This document shows positions 29,064-37,847 of a stretch of DNA of 64,000 nt, piece by piece. The stretch lies in assembly GCF_023715785.1 (NCBI RefSeq), contig NZ_JAMBOX010000014.1:1-64000 (forward strand), in the 5' to 3' direction. Under the pieces are notes generated by a model that was not told the DNA's origin, did no database searches, and worked only from the letters and a program-made list of their open reading frames with translations. Position 1 is the first letter of the stretch; each line of letters starts with the position of its first letter. Source of the DNA: Neobacillus niacini (GTDB lineage: Bacteria; Bacillota; Bacilli; Bacillales; Cytobacillaceae). The translations under genes were made by a program, and so were the position numbers.

Positions 29064-29414
29064 GTGGAAAAAGACAGACGTGAAAAACGGGAAAAAATTG
29101 GCATAGATGAAACAATGCCGCATCAAATTAACGCCCCGAGTTTTGCAGGGACAGGTATTGATATGCAGGCCCCCTTTGTCAATGAACACGGGGTAGTAAT
29201 CGGTGACAGCCACTATGCTTCTGAAAACTCTCCTTTGGAAAACTGGACAGAAGAAACAGACCCGGCGATTATGGCTGGCGATGAATGGGTCCATCCAACA
29301 AACGATATCGGCTGGAATACGACAGAAAATCGCGAATTGCTGGAAAGCATGAGAAAGCCCCAAGCCTATCCTTTTATGCATCCGACCAAGGATGTGAGCA
29401 AAGGGGCAGATTGA
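29064..29414 (+). CDS. DUF3905 family protein
   Basis: 116 aa hydrophilic protein resembling the DUF3905 family of sporeformers, with INAPSFAGTGIDMQAPFVNEHG, GDEWVHPTNDIGWNT and a C-terminal MHPTKDVSKG. The start is a GTG after GAGGGGGGAT. Function unknown. It is followed 100 nt later by a SASP gene, which suggests late sporulation expression; both lie between the two copies of the structured repeat. Confidence 0.7.
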   Translation: MEKDRREKREKIGIDETMPHQINAPSFAGTGIDMQAPFVNEHGVVIGDSHYASENSPLENWTEETDPAIMAGDEWVHPTNDIGWNTTENRELLESMRKPQAYPFMHPTKDVSKGAD

Positions 29415-29461
29415 GCCAGTTACTCAAAACATTACCATTTATGAAAATCACAAATATATTT

Positions 29462-29468
29462 CATACTA
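29462..29468 (+). promoter_or_regulatory. Possible SigG -10 element of the SASP gene
   Basis: CATACTA matches the SigG -10 consensus CATNHTA. No -35 element (GNATR) sits at the usual spacing; the nearest similar string (TGAAAA, 29442-29447) is only 14 nt upstream. Confidence 0.25.
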
Positions 29469-29515
29469 TCTTTACAGAGCGAAAAAATTCTCTGTGATAA
29501 AAGGAGCGATAATTG

Positions 29516-29716
29516 ATGGCTAACAGCAGAAATAAATTATTGGTACCTGGTATCGAGCAATACTTGGATCAGGTAAAATATGAAATCGCGCAAGAGTTTG
29601 GCGTACAATTGGGTTCAGATACGGTATCCCGGGCTAACGGCTCTGTCGGTGGAGAAATCACAAAAAGACTTGTGCAGCAAGCTCAGGCCCAAATGTCTGG
29701 ACAAAACCAACAATAA
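29516..29716 (+). CDS. Alpha/beta-type small acid-soluble spore protein
   Basis: 66 aa. The SASP family signatures are clear: [20 protein letters not shown] with the germination-protease site in [11 protein letters not shown], and [16 protein letters not shown]. These proteins coat and protect spore DNA and feed amino acids to the outgrowing spore. The ATG at 29516 has AAGGAG 9 nt upstream; a TTG one codon earlier is less likely. It shows the organism forms endospores. Copy B of the structured repeat begins right after the stop codon. Confidence 0.95.
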   Translation: MANSRNKLLVPGIEQYLDQVKYEIAQEFGVQLGSDTVSRANGSVGGEITKRLVQQAQAQMSGQNQQ

Positions 29717-29842
29717 ATTCAAACTTGCCGATTGGCGAGTCCGTTAGGACGAAGACAGAGGCTTAGTTTTGAATTATATGCGTTAACAAATTATAAAATT
29801 TAGTAAAAATTTCATAATTTGTTATTAGCTAAAAAACTTAAT
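29717..29842 (+). repeat. Structured repeat, copy B
   Basis: Second copy of the element at 28897-29022, in the same orientation and about 820 bp away. The hairpin is kept with a wobble pair (ACTTGCC/GGCGAGT). The second stem is perfect here (GTCC/GGAC around GTTA). An outer closing stem AATTCAAACT/AGTTTTGAATT is visible, giving a three-way junction. Base changes between copies largely keep pairing, which favours an RNA structure. Confidence 0.7.
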
Positions 29843-29851
29843 ACAAATGGC

Positions 29852-29876
29852 AAAAGTCCGGCAGCAGCCGGACTTT
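29852..29876 (-). terminator. Terminator of sigI-rsgI
   Basis: AAAGTCCGGC (29853-29862) pairs with GCCGGACTTT (29867-29876); it overlaps the rsgI stop codon and is followed by TTTTG on the minus strand. Confidence 0.8.
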
Positions 29877-30969
29877 ATTTGTGTTGATTTCTATTTTTCC
29901 GGTTATTATTTTGCGGTTGTTTTTTGTGGCCGGAGTCGAAATTTTGATTAAGCTGTTTTTTTAACTGGCCCTTGTTTAGTTTTTCGGGTCGTTCTTCATT
30001 CTTTTTTTGCTGCCCTGGAGGTATCAGTTTTTCAGCTTGTTTTTCATTCTTCTTTTGCTGCCCTGGAGGTATTAGCTTTTCAGCTTGGTCCTCATTCTTC
30101 TTTTGCTGCCCTGGAGGTATCAGTTTTTCAGCTTGTTCTTCATTCTTCTTTTGCTGCCCTGGAGGCATTTGTTTTCCAGCCTGATGTGCTGCCTCAACTA
30201 TATCATTACTGATTCCAATGTTATCGTTATCCTGCTTTTTCAAATGGCCAGGAGGTACCTTGACACTCGGCTGTGAATCTCCCTTACTTTTCTCGTTATG
30301 TTGCTTTATATTGCGACTTTTCGTTTGGTATTTTCCGGTTGTAAGTCCTAGCTCATGAGCTTTTTGCAAATCCTGTTCCGTTCCCGATACGACCGTTAAC
30401 TCCAACTGCTGTTCAGTTGCAGCAGCTTTTATTTCCTTAATGTTTGCTTCAAGTTGTTTCTCAATCTGTTTTTCTGCCTCTTCCGTCCTTACTGTGGAAA
30501 GCACTAGTTGTTTCTTGACCTTTAAATAACCTTCCTTTTCCATTTCATTGATGATGGTTTTAGTTATTTTTGCAACATCCTGTTTCTTCCAATTATTAAG
30601 ATGTGCAATAATTTCTTTGCCCTCTTTATTGAAGCCGGTTAACTCAACCACTTGCATTTTTTTATTAATTCCAAGTTCAATACTAGGATTTACATCGATC
30701 GACATATAGGCGTAAGCGTGATTGCTCTGATACATAGGAAAAAGAGATCCAAACACAACTAAGAGCGCAGCCGATAGGGCCAAAACCGATTTCAGTCCAA
30801 AAAAGAGAAAAGGCTTTTTACTCTGTATAGTTCTTTCAATTGGAAAAAAGCTGATTTCCTCACCTATTGCATAGGGCCGATCAAGTCTTGTTGCATGCAG
30901 AAATTCTCCGTCAGGGGTTAAAACTGTAAGTAAACCTTCATCCATATCCATGATTATTCCTTTTCTCAT
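29875..30969 (-). CDS. rsgI: Anti-sigma-I factor RsgI
   Basis: 364 aa. The N-terminal RsgI anti-sigma domain (MRKGIIMDMDEG, residues 1-45) is cytosolic. One membrane helix follows (about 54-79), then an extracytoplasmic domain starting MSIDVNPSIELG; the Asn-Pro at 94-95 lies where self-cleavage has been reported for the family. The C-terminal third is low-complexity with four tandem 16-residue units of the form PPGQQKKNExxxEKLI and a basic end, probably a wall-facing tail. RsgI holds SigI until envelope or heat stress. Its ATG overlaps the sigI stop by 4 nt. Confidence 0.92.
   Translation of the reverse strand: MRKGIIMDMDEGLLTVLTPDGEFLHATRLDRPYAIGEEISFFPIERTIQSKKPFLFFGLKSVLALSAALLVVFGSLFPMYQSNHAYAYMSIDVNPSIELGINKKMQVVELTGFNKEGKEIIAHLNNWKKQDVAKITKTIINEMEKEGYLKVKKQLVLSTVRTEEAEKQIEKQLEANIKEIKAAATEQQLELTVVSGTEQDLQKAHELGLTTGKYQTKSRNIKQHNEKSKGDSQPSVKVPPGHLKKQDNDNIGISNDIVEAAHQAGKQMPPGQQKKNEEQAEKLIPPGQQKKNEDQAEKLIPPGQQKKNEKQAEKLIPPGQQKKNEERPEKLNKGQLKKQLNQNFDSGHKKQPQNNNRKNRNQHK
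29998..30189 (-). repeat. Four tandem 48-bp repeats within rsgI
   Basis: Units start at 29998, 30046, 30094 and 30142, in frame, each encoding a 16-residue PPGQQKKNE-containing segment. Copy number is likely to vary between strains by slippage. Confidence 0.9.
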
Positions 30970-31712
30970 GTATCAAGCACCCCCTTTAGATAATCCTTCA
31001 TGTACACGTAATCACTTGATAGTATCAAGGCAATTGCAATAATATATTTGCGATTGCGTTCAATCGTTTTTCGACTTACATCCACCAATTTTTCAAGCTG
31101 ATTGATGGGCAGTCGTTTTTTTTCAAACAATATTGTTTTTAGTTCATCATGGTCGACTAATATTTTTGCGGTTAAGATGGCGTTTTTTCGCGCATCCGCA
31201 TGTTTTGGGGAATTTTCCACCAAATCGCTGAACTTTAGACCGAAAGATGCTAATAAGGATTGAAATTGAATAATTTCCTCTTTTCTAAGCTGTTCGTCAT
31301 TCTTCTTTTCGTAATCCTCCAAAGAAAGCTCATTTACAATAGCAGTTCCTGGGGATTCGTCCTCCTGCAATTCATTGGTGATATCAATACTAATATGTTG
31401 GTTTTTGGTTTGCTTCCGTATATAGTCAATAACCCGCCGTTTAATTACAACCTCGGAAAAACTTAGCAAGGAGCTGCCCTTTTTAGGTGAATACTTTTCA
31501 ATCGCTTCATTAAACGCGATAAGCCCAATGCTAAATTCATCGTCGGTATCATAAATATAGCGCCTGCACACAGAGGAAACTGTTTTAGCGACAAAAGGTT
31601 TATATGCTTCGATTAACTCATTAAGCAATGATTGGTCACCTTGTTGAATGAGGCTGACTGTTTCTTCTAAGGTCCGCTTCTTCTTCTTGGCCAAAAATAA
31701 TAAACTCAGCAT
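30966..31712 (-). CDS. sigI: RNA polymerase sigma factor SigI
   Basis: 248 aa. SigI-type sigma-70 relative with region 2 around FVAKTVSSVCRRYIYDTDDEFSIGLIAFNEAIEKY and a C-terminal helix-turn-helix (LPINQLEKLVDVSRKTIERNRKYI). SigI directs heat-shock and envelope-related genes in B. subtilis. It is cotranscribed with rsgI (4-nt overlap). A TATAAT on the minus strand (complement of 31734-31739) lies just upstream, so basal SigA transcription is plausible. Confidence 0.93.
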   Translation of the reverse strand: MLSLLFLAKKKKRTLEETVSLIQQGDQSLLNELIEAYKPFVAKTVSSVCRRYIYDTDDEFSIGLIAFNEAIEKYSPKKGSSLLSFSEVVIKRRVIDYIRKQTKNQHISIDITNELQEDESPGTAIVNELSLEDYEKKNDEQLRKEEIIQFQSLLASFGLKFSDLVENSPKHADARKNAILTAKILVDHDELKTILFEKKRLPINQLEKLVDVSRKTIERNRKYIIAIALILSSDYVYMKDYLKGVLDT

Positions 31713-31842
31713 TTGCTCACCTCTATTCGACCCATTATAACATAGAATTATTTATAGGTCTTTATGGGGGCAAAGCATTGCTATTACTAAATAATTACGT
31801 TTGTGTCTATTATGTTATGGGGGTTTTAAAAAAATTTATCCA

Positions 31843-31877
31843 ATAAAAAAAGGCGGAAAATGCTCCGCCTTTTTTTA
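31843..31877. terminator. Terminator of prfC
   Basis: A run of A, GGCGGA, a 5-nt loop, TCCGCC and a run of T; it functions in either direction, just after the prfC stop codon. Confidence 0.9.
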
Positions 31878-33455
31878 GTCATTCTGGTCCATCGGATTAT
31901 AAAGTTTAACTTGAGGATTTTTTTCTTGGAACCATCTAAGTGCAAATTCATTTTCAAATAAGAACACAAAATGATCGTAACGATCTTTTACCAAAAGACT
32001 TCTGGAGCTCGACAGATTCTCATCTACCTTGTCATCCTCTACCCAGCGGGCAATTTTGGAGCCGAGCCGCTCCATTAGTACCTCGGAATTATATTCATTC
32101 TTCATTCGATGCTCGAATACTTCAAACTGAAGCTGCCCAACAGCCCCCAGAATATAATCCTCCATTCTTATCGTTTTATAAAGCTGAATCGCTCCTTCTT
32201 GAACAAGCTGCTGTATTCCCTTATAAAACGATTTTTGCTTCATAACGTTTTTCGCCGAAACCCTGACAAATAGTTCCGGGGTAAACTGAGGCAATTTTTC
32301 AAATTGGAAATCATTCTTTCCAGTAGTCAACGTATCGCCAATTTGATAAGTTCCCGTGTCATATAAACCGATAATATCACCGCTGACTGCCTGTTCAACT
32401 GTATTGCGCTCCTCCGCCATAAAGGAAGTGGATTGGGAAAGCTTTAATTGTTTCCCTAAACGTGGGACATTGATAGACATTCCGCGCTCAAATTTTCCAG
32501 AACAAATGCGGACAAAAGCAATCCGGTCACGGTGGGCCGGGTTCATATTGGCTTGGATTTTGAATACAAAACCAGAAAATTCTTCTGAAAGCGGATCTAT
32601 TTCACCAATTGATGAATTACGTGGCTTCGGCGGCGGTGCAAATTGCAAATACGTCTCCAAAAAGGTTTGGACCCCGAAATTGGTCAGTGCACTGCCGAAG
32701 AAAACAGGTGTCAGATTTCCCGCAGCCACCCTTTCGGCTGAAAATTCGTTCCCGGCCTCATTTAGCAGCATGATTTCTTCCAATGTTTGGTCATACAGTC
32801 CTGAATCTTTCAGTTTATGGCTGCCCTCAATTTCACCATCGTCATTTAACGGAATAAAGCGTTCATCCTCGTCCACCCGGAATTGTTCGACACGATTATA
32901 ATACCGGTCATAAATCCCAAGAAACTCTTTTCCCATCCCGATTGGCCAATTCATAGGATAGGATTCAATCCCAAGTACCTCTTCCAATTCTGCCAGAAGT
33001 TCAAGCGGCGGCTTGCCTTGCCGGTCCAGCTTGTTCATAAAGGTAAAAATCGGAATTCCCCGCATCCGGCAAACTTTAAATAATTTCAGGGTTTGCTCCT
33101 CAATCCCCTTGGCTGAATCGATAATCATCACGGCGCTATCGACAGCCATTAGCGTCCGATACGTATCTTCACTAAAATCCTGGTGGCCTGGGGTATCCAA
33201 AATATTTACACGATATCCATCATAATCAAATTGCATGACACTGGAGGTAACGGAGATTCCCCGCTGCTTTTCAATTTCCATCCAGTCACTTGTGGCAAAT
33301 TTCCCCGTTTTCTTTGCCTTGACCGTTCCGGCATCACGGATGGCTCCTCCAAATAATAATAATTTTTCGGTTAATGTCGTTTTACCGGCATCCGGGTGAG
33401 AAATAATCGCAAACGTCCGGCGCGATAACACTTCTTTTTTCAAATTGTTACCCAT
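31875..33455 (-). CDS. prfC: Peptide chain release factor 3
   Basis: 526 aa, full length. A translational GTPase of the EF-G class with G1 SHPDAGKTT (19-27), the switch [10 protein letters not shown] and NKLD motifs, and the RF3 C-terminal domain ([26 protein letters not shown]). RF3 removes RF1/RF2 from terminated ribosomes. B. subtilis 168 lacks prfC, but many other Bacillaceae keep it. Single-gene unit with its own terminator. Confidence 0.95.
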   Translation of the reverse strand: MGNNLKKEVLSRRTFAIISHPDAGKTTLTEKLLLFGGAIRDAGTVKAKKTGKFATSDWMEIEKQRGISVTSSVMQFDYDGYRVNILDTPGHQDFSEDTYRTLMAVDSAVMIIDSAKGIEEQTLKLFKVCRMRGIPIFTFMNKLDRQGKPPLELLAELEEVLGIESYPMNWPIGMGKEFLGIYDRYYNRVEQFRVDEDERFIPLNDDGEIEGSHKLKDSGLYDQTLEEIMLLNEAGNEFSAERVAAGNLTPVFFGSALTNFGVQTFLETYLQFAPPPKPRNSSIGEIDPLSEEFSGFVFKIQANMNPAHRDRIAFVRICSGKFERGMSINVPRLGKQLKLSQSTSFMAEERNTVEQAVSGDIIGLYDTGTYQIGDTLTTGKNDFQFEKLPQFTPELFVRVSAKNVMKQKSFYKGIQQLVQEGAIQLYKTIRMEDYILGAVGQLQFEVFEHRMKNEYNSEVLMERLGSKIARWVEDDKVDENLSSSRSLLVKDRYDHFVFLFENEFALRWFQEKNPQVKLYNPMDQND

Positions 33456-33623
33456 CTTGTCTTCCTCTCTTTTGACAACTTTAAAATTTTGTCCAATATT
33501 TCAATATTATCTCGCAAACGGTCAGTTTGCAATATTTCAGTGAATGGGAATGATAATTTCTTTTATCCATTTGGAGAAAGGACTATAATGTAGATATATT
33601 GAAATCGCGAATTAGGAGGAACC

Positions 33624-33884
33624 ATGGATATTACAAAGATTGACCAGCCAACCCTGGAGTTAATCCAGAAAGCGTTTGAGATTGTTCTTGATCAAAATAA
33701 AATTAAATATAAAAAAATCGGCATTGCGGAAGAAGGCGAGCAGCTGCTATTTTTATATGAAGGCCAAGATCAAAAAGTTCATGTCTTTAAATGGAAAAAA
33801 GCTTCCTGCATCGGGGTCAGCGTCGGAGTTCTTGCCCAAAGTGTATTGATGCCGATTATTCCTCACCTTCGATTATTATCCTAA
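33624..33884 (+). CDS. Hypothetical protein
   Basis: 86 aa, mixed charge, with one short hydrophobic C-terminal stretch (CIGVSVGVLAQSVLMPIIPHL). AGGAGG lies 6 nt before the ATG; TATAAT at 33584-33589 may be the -10 element. A good terminator follows. Family not recognised. Confidence 0.65.
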   Translation: MDITKIDQPTLELIQKAFEIVLDQNKIKYKKIGIAEEGEQLLFLYEGQDQKVHVFKWKKASCIGVSVGVLAQSVLMPIIPHLRLLS

Positions 33885-33891
33885 ATCCATA

Positions 33892-33923
33892 AACACACCA
33901 GTATCCTAATTGGTGTGTTTTTC
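33892..33923 (+). terminator. Terminator of the 86-aa gene
   Basis: AAACACACCA pairs with TTGGTGTGTTT, followed by a short T run. Confidence 0.8.
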
Positions 33924-34015
33924 TATTGCTCAAGCTTCCACTGATTTCCACATCCATTTTATTGGAAATCGCATTATAATAGATTAAGACTCTTGTATAG
34001 GGAGGTTATGAGCTA

Positions 34016-35737
34016 ATGAATCAAAGCAAAAAAACCGCAACGAAATTTATTCCTCTATTTGCGGCTTTACTTTTAATTTGTACCGGAATCATATGGTCAA
34101 TTCAATCGGTAAATAAAGAAATTGAAATCCCATTTTCTTCAGTTGAGAATATTGTTCAGAATCAAAATGGAAAGTCTGTTACTCTCATACAACGAACCGA
34201 TGGCAGCCTTTATCTGAAGGCAGGAGAAAAAGAATATGTCTCCCACGTCCCGCCAAATAGCCAGATGGTCGAAAAGCTGGTCGAACGATATAATATCGCC
34301 TATTCCTTTTCCTCCAGCAGCCGTTACGGGAAATGGGTGTTGGGCGGTGTTCTCCTCTTGCTTGCCGGAGCTGTTTTTGCTGTTTACAAGACAAAAGGCG
34401 GCTTTGGCCCAGGCAATTCGATGAATAATAGTGTCTCAAAAGCCCGTCCGTTGCCGAACATAACCCTAAATGACGTTGGCGGACTAGGTGACGAAATGAT
34501 AGAAGAAATCCAGCAAACATTAACAACTCTAAAAGATACCGAAAGGGCACGCAAATTAGGAATCAATCCACCGAAAGGAATCCTATTATACGGACCTCCT
34601 GGGACGGGGAAAACCCTGCTTGCACAAGCCATTGCCCGAGAACTAAATGCTTCATTTTTTACCGCAAGCGGTTCAGCCTTTAATGAGATGTTTGTCGGTG
34701 TTGGCGCAAGCCGTGTCCGCTCCTTGTTTAAGGAGGCTAGAAAACAGCGCCCTGCCGTCATATTTATCGATGAGGTGGACGCCCTTGCCGGCAGAAGAAA
34801 AGCGCATGGCAACGAGGAAGCGGAGAAAACATTGACCGAGCTACTGGTACAGCTTGATGGAGGTCATTCCAATGATGGCATATTATTTATTGCTGCAACC
34901 AACCGGAAAGATATGCTCGACGAAGCCTTCGTCCGCCCGGGGAGAATCGACTTCTCCTTCCATGTTCCGCTCCCGGATACAAAGGGGCGTAGAGAGATTA
35001 TTGACATTCATGTAAGAGGCAAGTCACTAGCCCCGGATGTTCTTTCATCATTAGATGAATTGGCGGAAAGCACTTCCGGCTTCTCAGGGGCTGAGCTATT
35101 TTCGCTGTTCGAAACGGCAAGCCGTCATGCGATTCGCAACCGTCACGAAATGATTAGGAAACAAGACCTTGACTACGCTCTCGACCGAACCATTTTGGGA
35201 AGCACATCCCGTTCGCTTCAGGACCCTGAAACGAAACGCCGTGTTGCCATCCATGAGGCTGGCCATGCCCTTGTCGCTTCCTTAACGAAACCCGGGTCGG
35301 TGAGAAAAGCAACCATTATTCCACGTGGCGAGGCGCTTGGTTATGTGGCCCCGATTCCAAAAGAGCTTCATTTATCGACAACCAGCGATTTGCTGGACCG
35401 CGTTGCAATGGTATTGGCAGGCGGTGTCGCAGAACGAAAACAGCTTGGCGAACACAGCATCGGCGTCAGCGGCGACGTCCAGCAAGCCAAACATATTATT
35501 GAGCAAATGGTCGAAATTGGCATGCTTCAAGACGGGTTTACCTTGACGTTCAACAAGCAGGACAAAGAAGAAAAAATGCAGGAACTATTTTCAAAAGGTA
35601 TCCATAAAGCGGAAAAGCTTATTGATGACCATCCATATCAGTATCAGCAATTGGTCGATGCTTTATTGAAAAAAGAAACATTAGAGGGATTTGAAGTAGA
35701 GGAAATAGTTAGGGGTAAAATGGATGAAGCAATCTAA
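34016..35737 (+). CDS. FtsH-like AAA+ membrane metalloprotease
   Basis: 573 aa. FtsH architecture: membrane helix (11-29), extracytoplasmic segment, second helix (107-124), AAA+ module with GPPGTGKT (193-200), FIDEVDAL and second-region-of-homology RPGRID, then an M41 zinc site HEAGH (413-417) with a later Asp in SGDVQQA (about 483). It is about 60 residues shorter than typical FtsH (around 640 aa), mostly at the C-terminus. This may be a second, specialised FtsH; the canonical copy normally sits with hprT/tilS, which are absent here. GGGAGGT precedes the ATG; a terminator follows. Confidence 0.88.
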   Translation: MNQSKKTATKFIPLFAALLLICTGIIWSIQSVNKEIEIPFSSVENIVQNQNGKSVTLIQRTDGSLYLKAGEKEYVSHVPPNSQMVEKLVERYNIAYSFSSSSRYGKWVLGGVLLLLAGAVFAVYKTKGGFGPGNSMNNSVSKARPLPNITLNDVGGLGDEMIEEIQQTLTTLKDTERARKLGINPPKGILLYGPPGTGKTLLAQAIARELNASFFTASGSAFNEMFVGVGASRVRSLFKEARKQRPAVIFIDEVDALAGRRKAHGNEEAEKTLTELLVQLDGGHSNDGILFIAATNRKDMLDEAFVRPGRIDFSFHVPLPDTKGRREIIDIHVRGKSLAPDVLSSLDELAESTSGFSGAELFSLFETASRHAIRNRHEMIRKQDLDYALDRTILGSTSRSLQDPETKRRVAIHEAGHALVASLTKPGSVRKATIIPRGEALGYVAPIPKELHLSTTSDLLDRVAMVLAGGVAERKQLGEHSIGVSGDVQQAKHIIEQMVEIGMLQDGFTLTFNKQDKEEKMQELFSKGIHKAEKLIDDHPYQYQQLVDALLKKETLEGFEVEEIVRGKMDEAI

Positions 35738-35747
35738 ATGCGTAAAA

Positions 35748-35776
35748 ACCCGTCTGGTGATCCAGACGGGTTTATT
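35748..35776 (+). terminator. Terminator of the FtsH-like gene
   Basis: AACCCGTCTGG pairs with CCAGACGGGTT across a 3-nt loop, followed by a T-rich tract. Confidence 0.88.
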
Positions 35777-35786
35777 TTTTCATTTA

Positions 35787-35939
35787 TTAATAGTAGCAAG
35801 CAGCCCCAACAATAATCAACAGGATGAATAATACAACGATTAATACGAAGCTGCCACCATAGCCATAGCCGAAGCCGCCGTAACCGCAGCCGCCGAAGCC
35901 GCCGCCAAAGCCACCAAATCCGCCATATCCAAATGCCAT
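35787..35939 (-). CDS. YjcZ-family sporulation protein
   Basis: 50 aa. A Gly/Phe/Tyr-rich N-terminus ([14 protein letters not shown]) is followed by a single membrane helix of the family type ([20 protein letters not shown]). YjcZ/YczN-like peptides are small sporulation-linked membrane proteins of unknown role. A TAAAAAGGAGGTAAT-type ribosome site precedes the ATG. It is the second of two tandem paralogues. Confidence 0.88.
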   Translation of the reverse strand: MAFGYGGFGGFGGGFGGCGYGGFGYGYGGSFVLIVVLFILLIIVGAACYY

Positions 35940-35963
35940 ATTTATTACCTCCTTTTTATAATA

Positions 35964-36059
35964 TTACCAAATCCAAGCAGCACCTATAATGACTAACAAG
36001 ATGAACAGAACAACGATCAGGGCGAATCCTGCACCGTAGCCGCCAACTGCACCTGACAT
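35964..36059 (-). CDS. YjcZ-family sporulation protein, short paralogue
   Basis: 31 aa: MSGAVGGYGAG followed by [20 protein letters not shown]. It shares the C-terminal membrane helix of the neighbouring 50-aa protein but has a much shorter glycine-rich head. AAGGAGGTAATG lies 9 nt before the ATG. The pair probably arose by tandem duplication and is expressed late in sporulation (inference from family). Confidence 0.88.
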   Translation of the reverse strand: MSGAVGGYGAGFALIVVLFILLVIIGAAWIW

Positions 36060-36191
36060 TTAACATTACCTCCTTTTTTGAATTCTATATATCCTATTCA
36101 CCTAGATAATAATGTGCAATAGACACATATCCCTATTACCCAATTTTGAAAAAAAGGGATAAGCCCATCTTTTTATGATATTTTTAGGCAA

Positions 36192-36223
36192 AAAAACAGC
36201 CTTCCAATTGGAAAGCTGTTTTT
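36192..36223 (-). terminator. Terminator of uppP
   Basis: AAAAACAGC and TTCC pair with GGAA and GCTGTTTTT across an AATT loop. Confidence 0.85.
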
Positions 36224-36245
36224 CACCATATGTATTAGCCATTTC

Positions 36246-37076
36246 TTAAAAGAAAACAAAATAAATGACTCCTGCCAACACAATTCGATAGATGGCAAAC
36301 GGTACCAACCTAACTTTATTAATCAGCTTTAAGAAAAAGCGGATTGAAACAAGCGCAAAGATAAAGGCACTGATAAACCCGGCCACGAAAACAGGCAGAG
36401 CATCCATCGTCATATATTCCCAGTTTTTTAATAAAGAAAGAAAGCTCGCACCCGCCATAATCGGCACGGCCATAATGAACGTAAAGTCAGCGGCAACCCG
36501 ATGGCTCATTCCGGTCAATACCCCTCCGGAAATCGTTGAACCGGATCTTGAAAAGCCTGGCCATAGCGATAAGCATTGGAACAAACCGACAATCAACGCT
36601 TGTTTATACGTTATTTCATCAACTGACTGCGTTTTTGGCCTGATCGGACCGAGATAATCCGCCGCTATCATCAATAGTGCCCCAATAACCAAACCAATTA
36701 ATACAGTTGCTGTTGAAAATAAATAATCGTCAATATAGTCGTTAAATAGGACGCCCAACACACCAGCCGGAATGAGTCCGACGATTACCTGTGATAACTT
36801 GAGGCGGCCATTACCCTGGATTTCAGCTTTACTGAAACGTCCAAAGCTTAATAGATTGATAAATCGATTTTTAAAGGTAACAACCACAGCCAAAATTGAA
36901 CCCAACTGAATGACAACCTTAAAGGTATTGGCACCATGTTTTGTCAAAAACTCCTCAGACCTCAACCACATATCATCCACAATAATCATATGTCCTGTGG
37001 ATGATACGGGGGCAAATTCCGTTAATCCTTCCACCAATCCCAATATAATTGCTTTTATAATCATTAGTAATTCCAC
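36246..37076 (-). CDS. uppP: Undecaprenyl-diphosphatase UppP (BacA)
   Basis: 276 aa polytopic membrane enzyme that recycles undecaprenyl pyrophosphate to the monophosphate carrier for peptidoglycan synthesis. The family motifs are present: GLVEGLTEFAPVSSTGH near residues 13-29 and SLWPGFSRSGSTISGG near 170-185, together with about eight helices. The start is probably the GTG at 37076, 10 nt after AAGGGG. Loss or excess affects bacitracin sensitivity. Single-gene unit. Confidence 0.95.
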   Translation of the reverse strand: MELLMIIKAIILGLVEGLTEFAPVSSTGHMIIVDDMWLRSEEFLTKHGANTFKVVIQLGSILAVVVTFKNRFINLLSFGRFSKAEIQGNGRLKLSQVIVGLIPAGVLGVLFNDYIDDYLFSTATVLIGLVIGALLMIAADYLGPIRPKTQSVDEITYKQALIVGLFQCLSLWPGFSRSGSTISGGVLTGMSHRVAADFTFIMAVPIMAGASFLSLLKNWEYMTMDALPVFVAGFISAFIFALVSIRFFLKLINKVRLVPFAIYRIVLAGVIYFVFF

Positions 37077-37161
37077 GTTTTAAATTCCCCTTACCCGTAA
37101 ATAGTAATATCCAACTTTCCCATTTTCTCATTATCTTATCAGGTTGGCAAGATAAAAACAA

Positions 37162-37199
37162 AAAGCCACAACTCCCTTTTAATAAGGAATTATGGCTTT
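37162..37199 (-). terminator. Terminator of phaQ-phaP
   Basis: AAAGCCA...TCC pairs with GGA...TGGCTTT (imperfect stem), followed on the minus strand by TTTTTGTTTTT. Confidence 0.75.
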
Positions 37200-37253
37200 A
37201 TCTAATGTAATGATTGTTGACCGTCAATGTTGACTAGACTCCTTTATTTACGC

Positions 37254-37847
37254 TTAGCGGGTTTTAACAAGCTCCTTCAAGCTGTTTTTGCTGCGCTCGA
37301 CCAGATTTAAGTGTGTGTCTCTTGCCAAATTCACATATTCCTTTCTGACTTCAAGCCATGCTTTGCGGCGCTCTCGTGCAAAGGCAATATTCGATTCGGC
37401 ATTTTTTTCAAAATTATCCTCGAGTTGATCCACAATCTGAACAAATGACTTGATTGGTGTCAATGCCAATTTCTCCAATTGGCCTGAAACCTCTTTCAGT
37501 TGTTTCTTCAATTCCTCACCGTCATTTTCCTGAACAACAGGGATAACGTCTTCCTTATTTTCCTCTTTACGGGCGTTAAACTGATGAGCAACTTCTGAAA
37601 CCATTTCCTTGTTCGTCTTTTTCGTCTGGTCATATAATTTGGCCAAAGACTTTCTGTATTGCTTATTAAACTTGATCACTTCCCTAATGGCATTTAGGTA
37701 AGCATCCTCCCGGTCTTCGCGAAGCTTTTCCGAACGTTCGCGTGATAGCTCATATTGATCCCAAAAAGTAGTGACAAACGATCCTTTAGCTCCCGGCATG
37801 ACTTTTTCTTCAACTTCAGGTACCGTTTCCATCTTCTTCTGTGCCAT
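37254..37847 (-). CDS. phaP: Phasin PhaP (locus I)
   Basis: 197 aa, charged, largely helical, no signal peptide. It matches the Bacillus-type PhaP granule coat protein: FWDQYELSRERSEKLREDRE and DAYLNAIREVIKFNKQYRKS in the N-terminal half, RKAWLEVRKEYVNLAR near the C-terminus. Phasins cover PHA granules and limit their size and stickiness. GGGGAAG precedes the ATG. It overlaps phaQ by 32 nt, so the two are cotranscribed from the operator-bearing promoter at about 38290-38319. A paralogue lies at 55864-56406. Confidence 0.9.
   Translation of the reverse strand: MAQKKMETVPEVEEKVMPGAKGSFVTTFWDQYELSRERSEKLREDREDAYLNAIREVIKFNKQYRKSLAKLYDQTKKTNKEMVSEVAHQFNARKEENKEDVIPVVQENDGEELKKQLKEVSGQLEKLALTPIKSFVQIVDQLEDNFEKNAESNIAFARERRKAWLEVRKEYVNLARDTHLNLVERSKNSLKELVKTR

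Noticed and set aside
31720..31775. SigI autoregulatory promoter before sigI
   Set aside because: A CCCCC string and a CGAA exist but are about 36 nt apart, not at the spacing expected; only a SigA-like -10 is credible.
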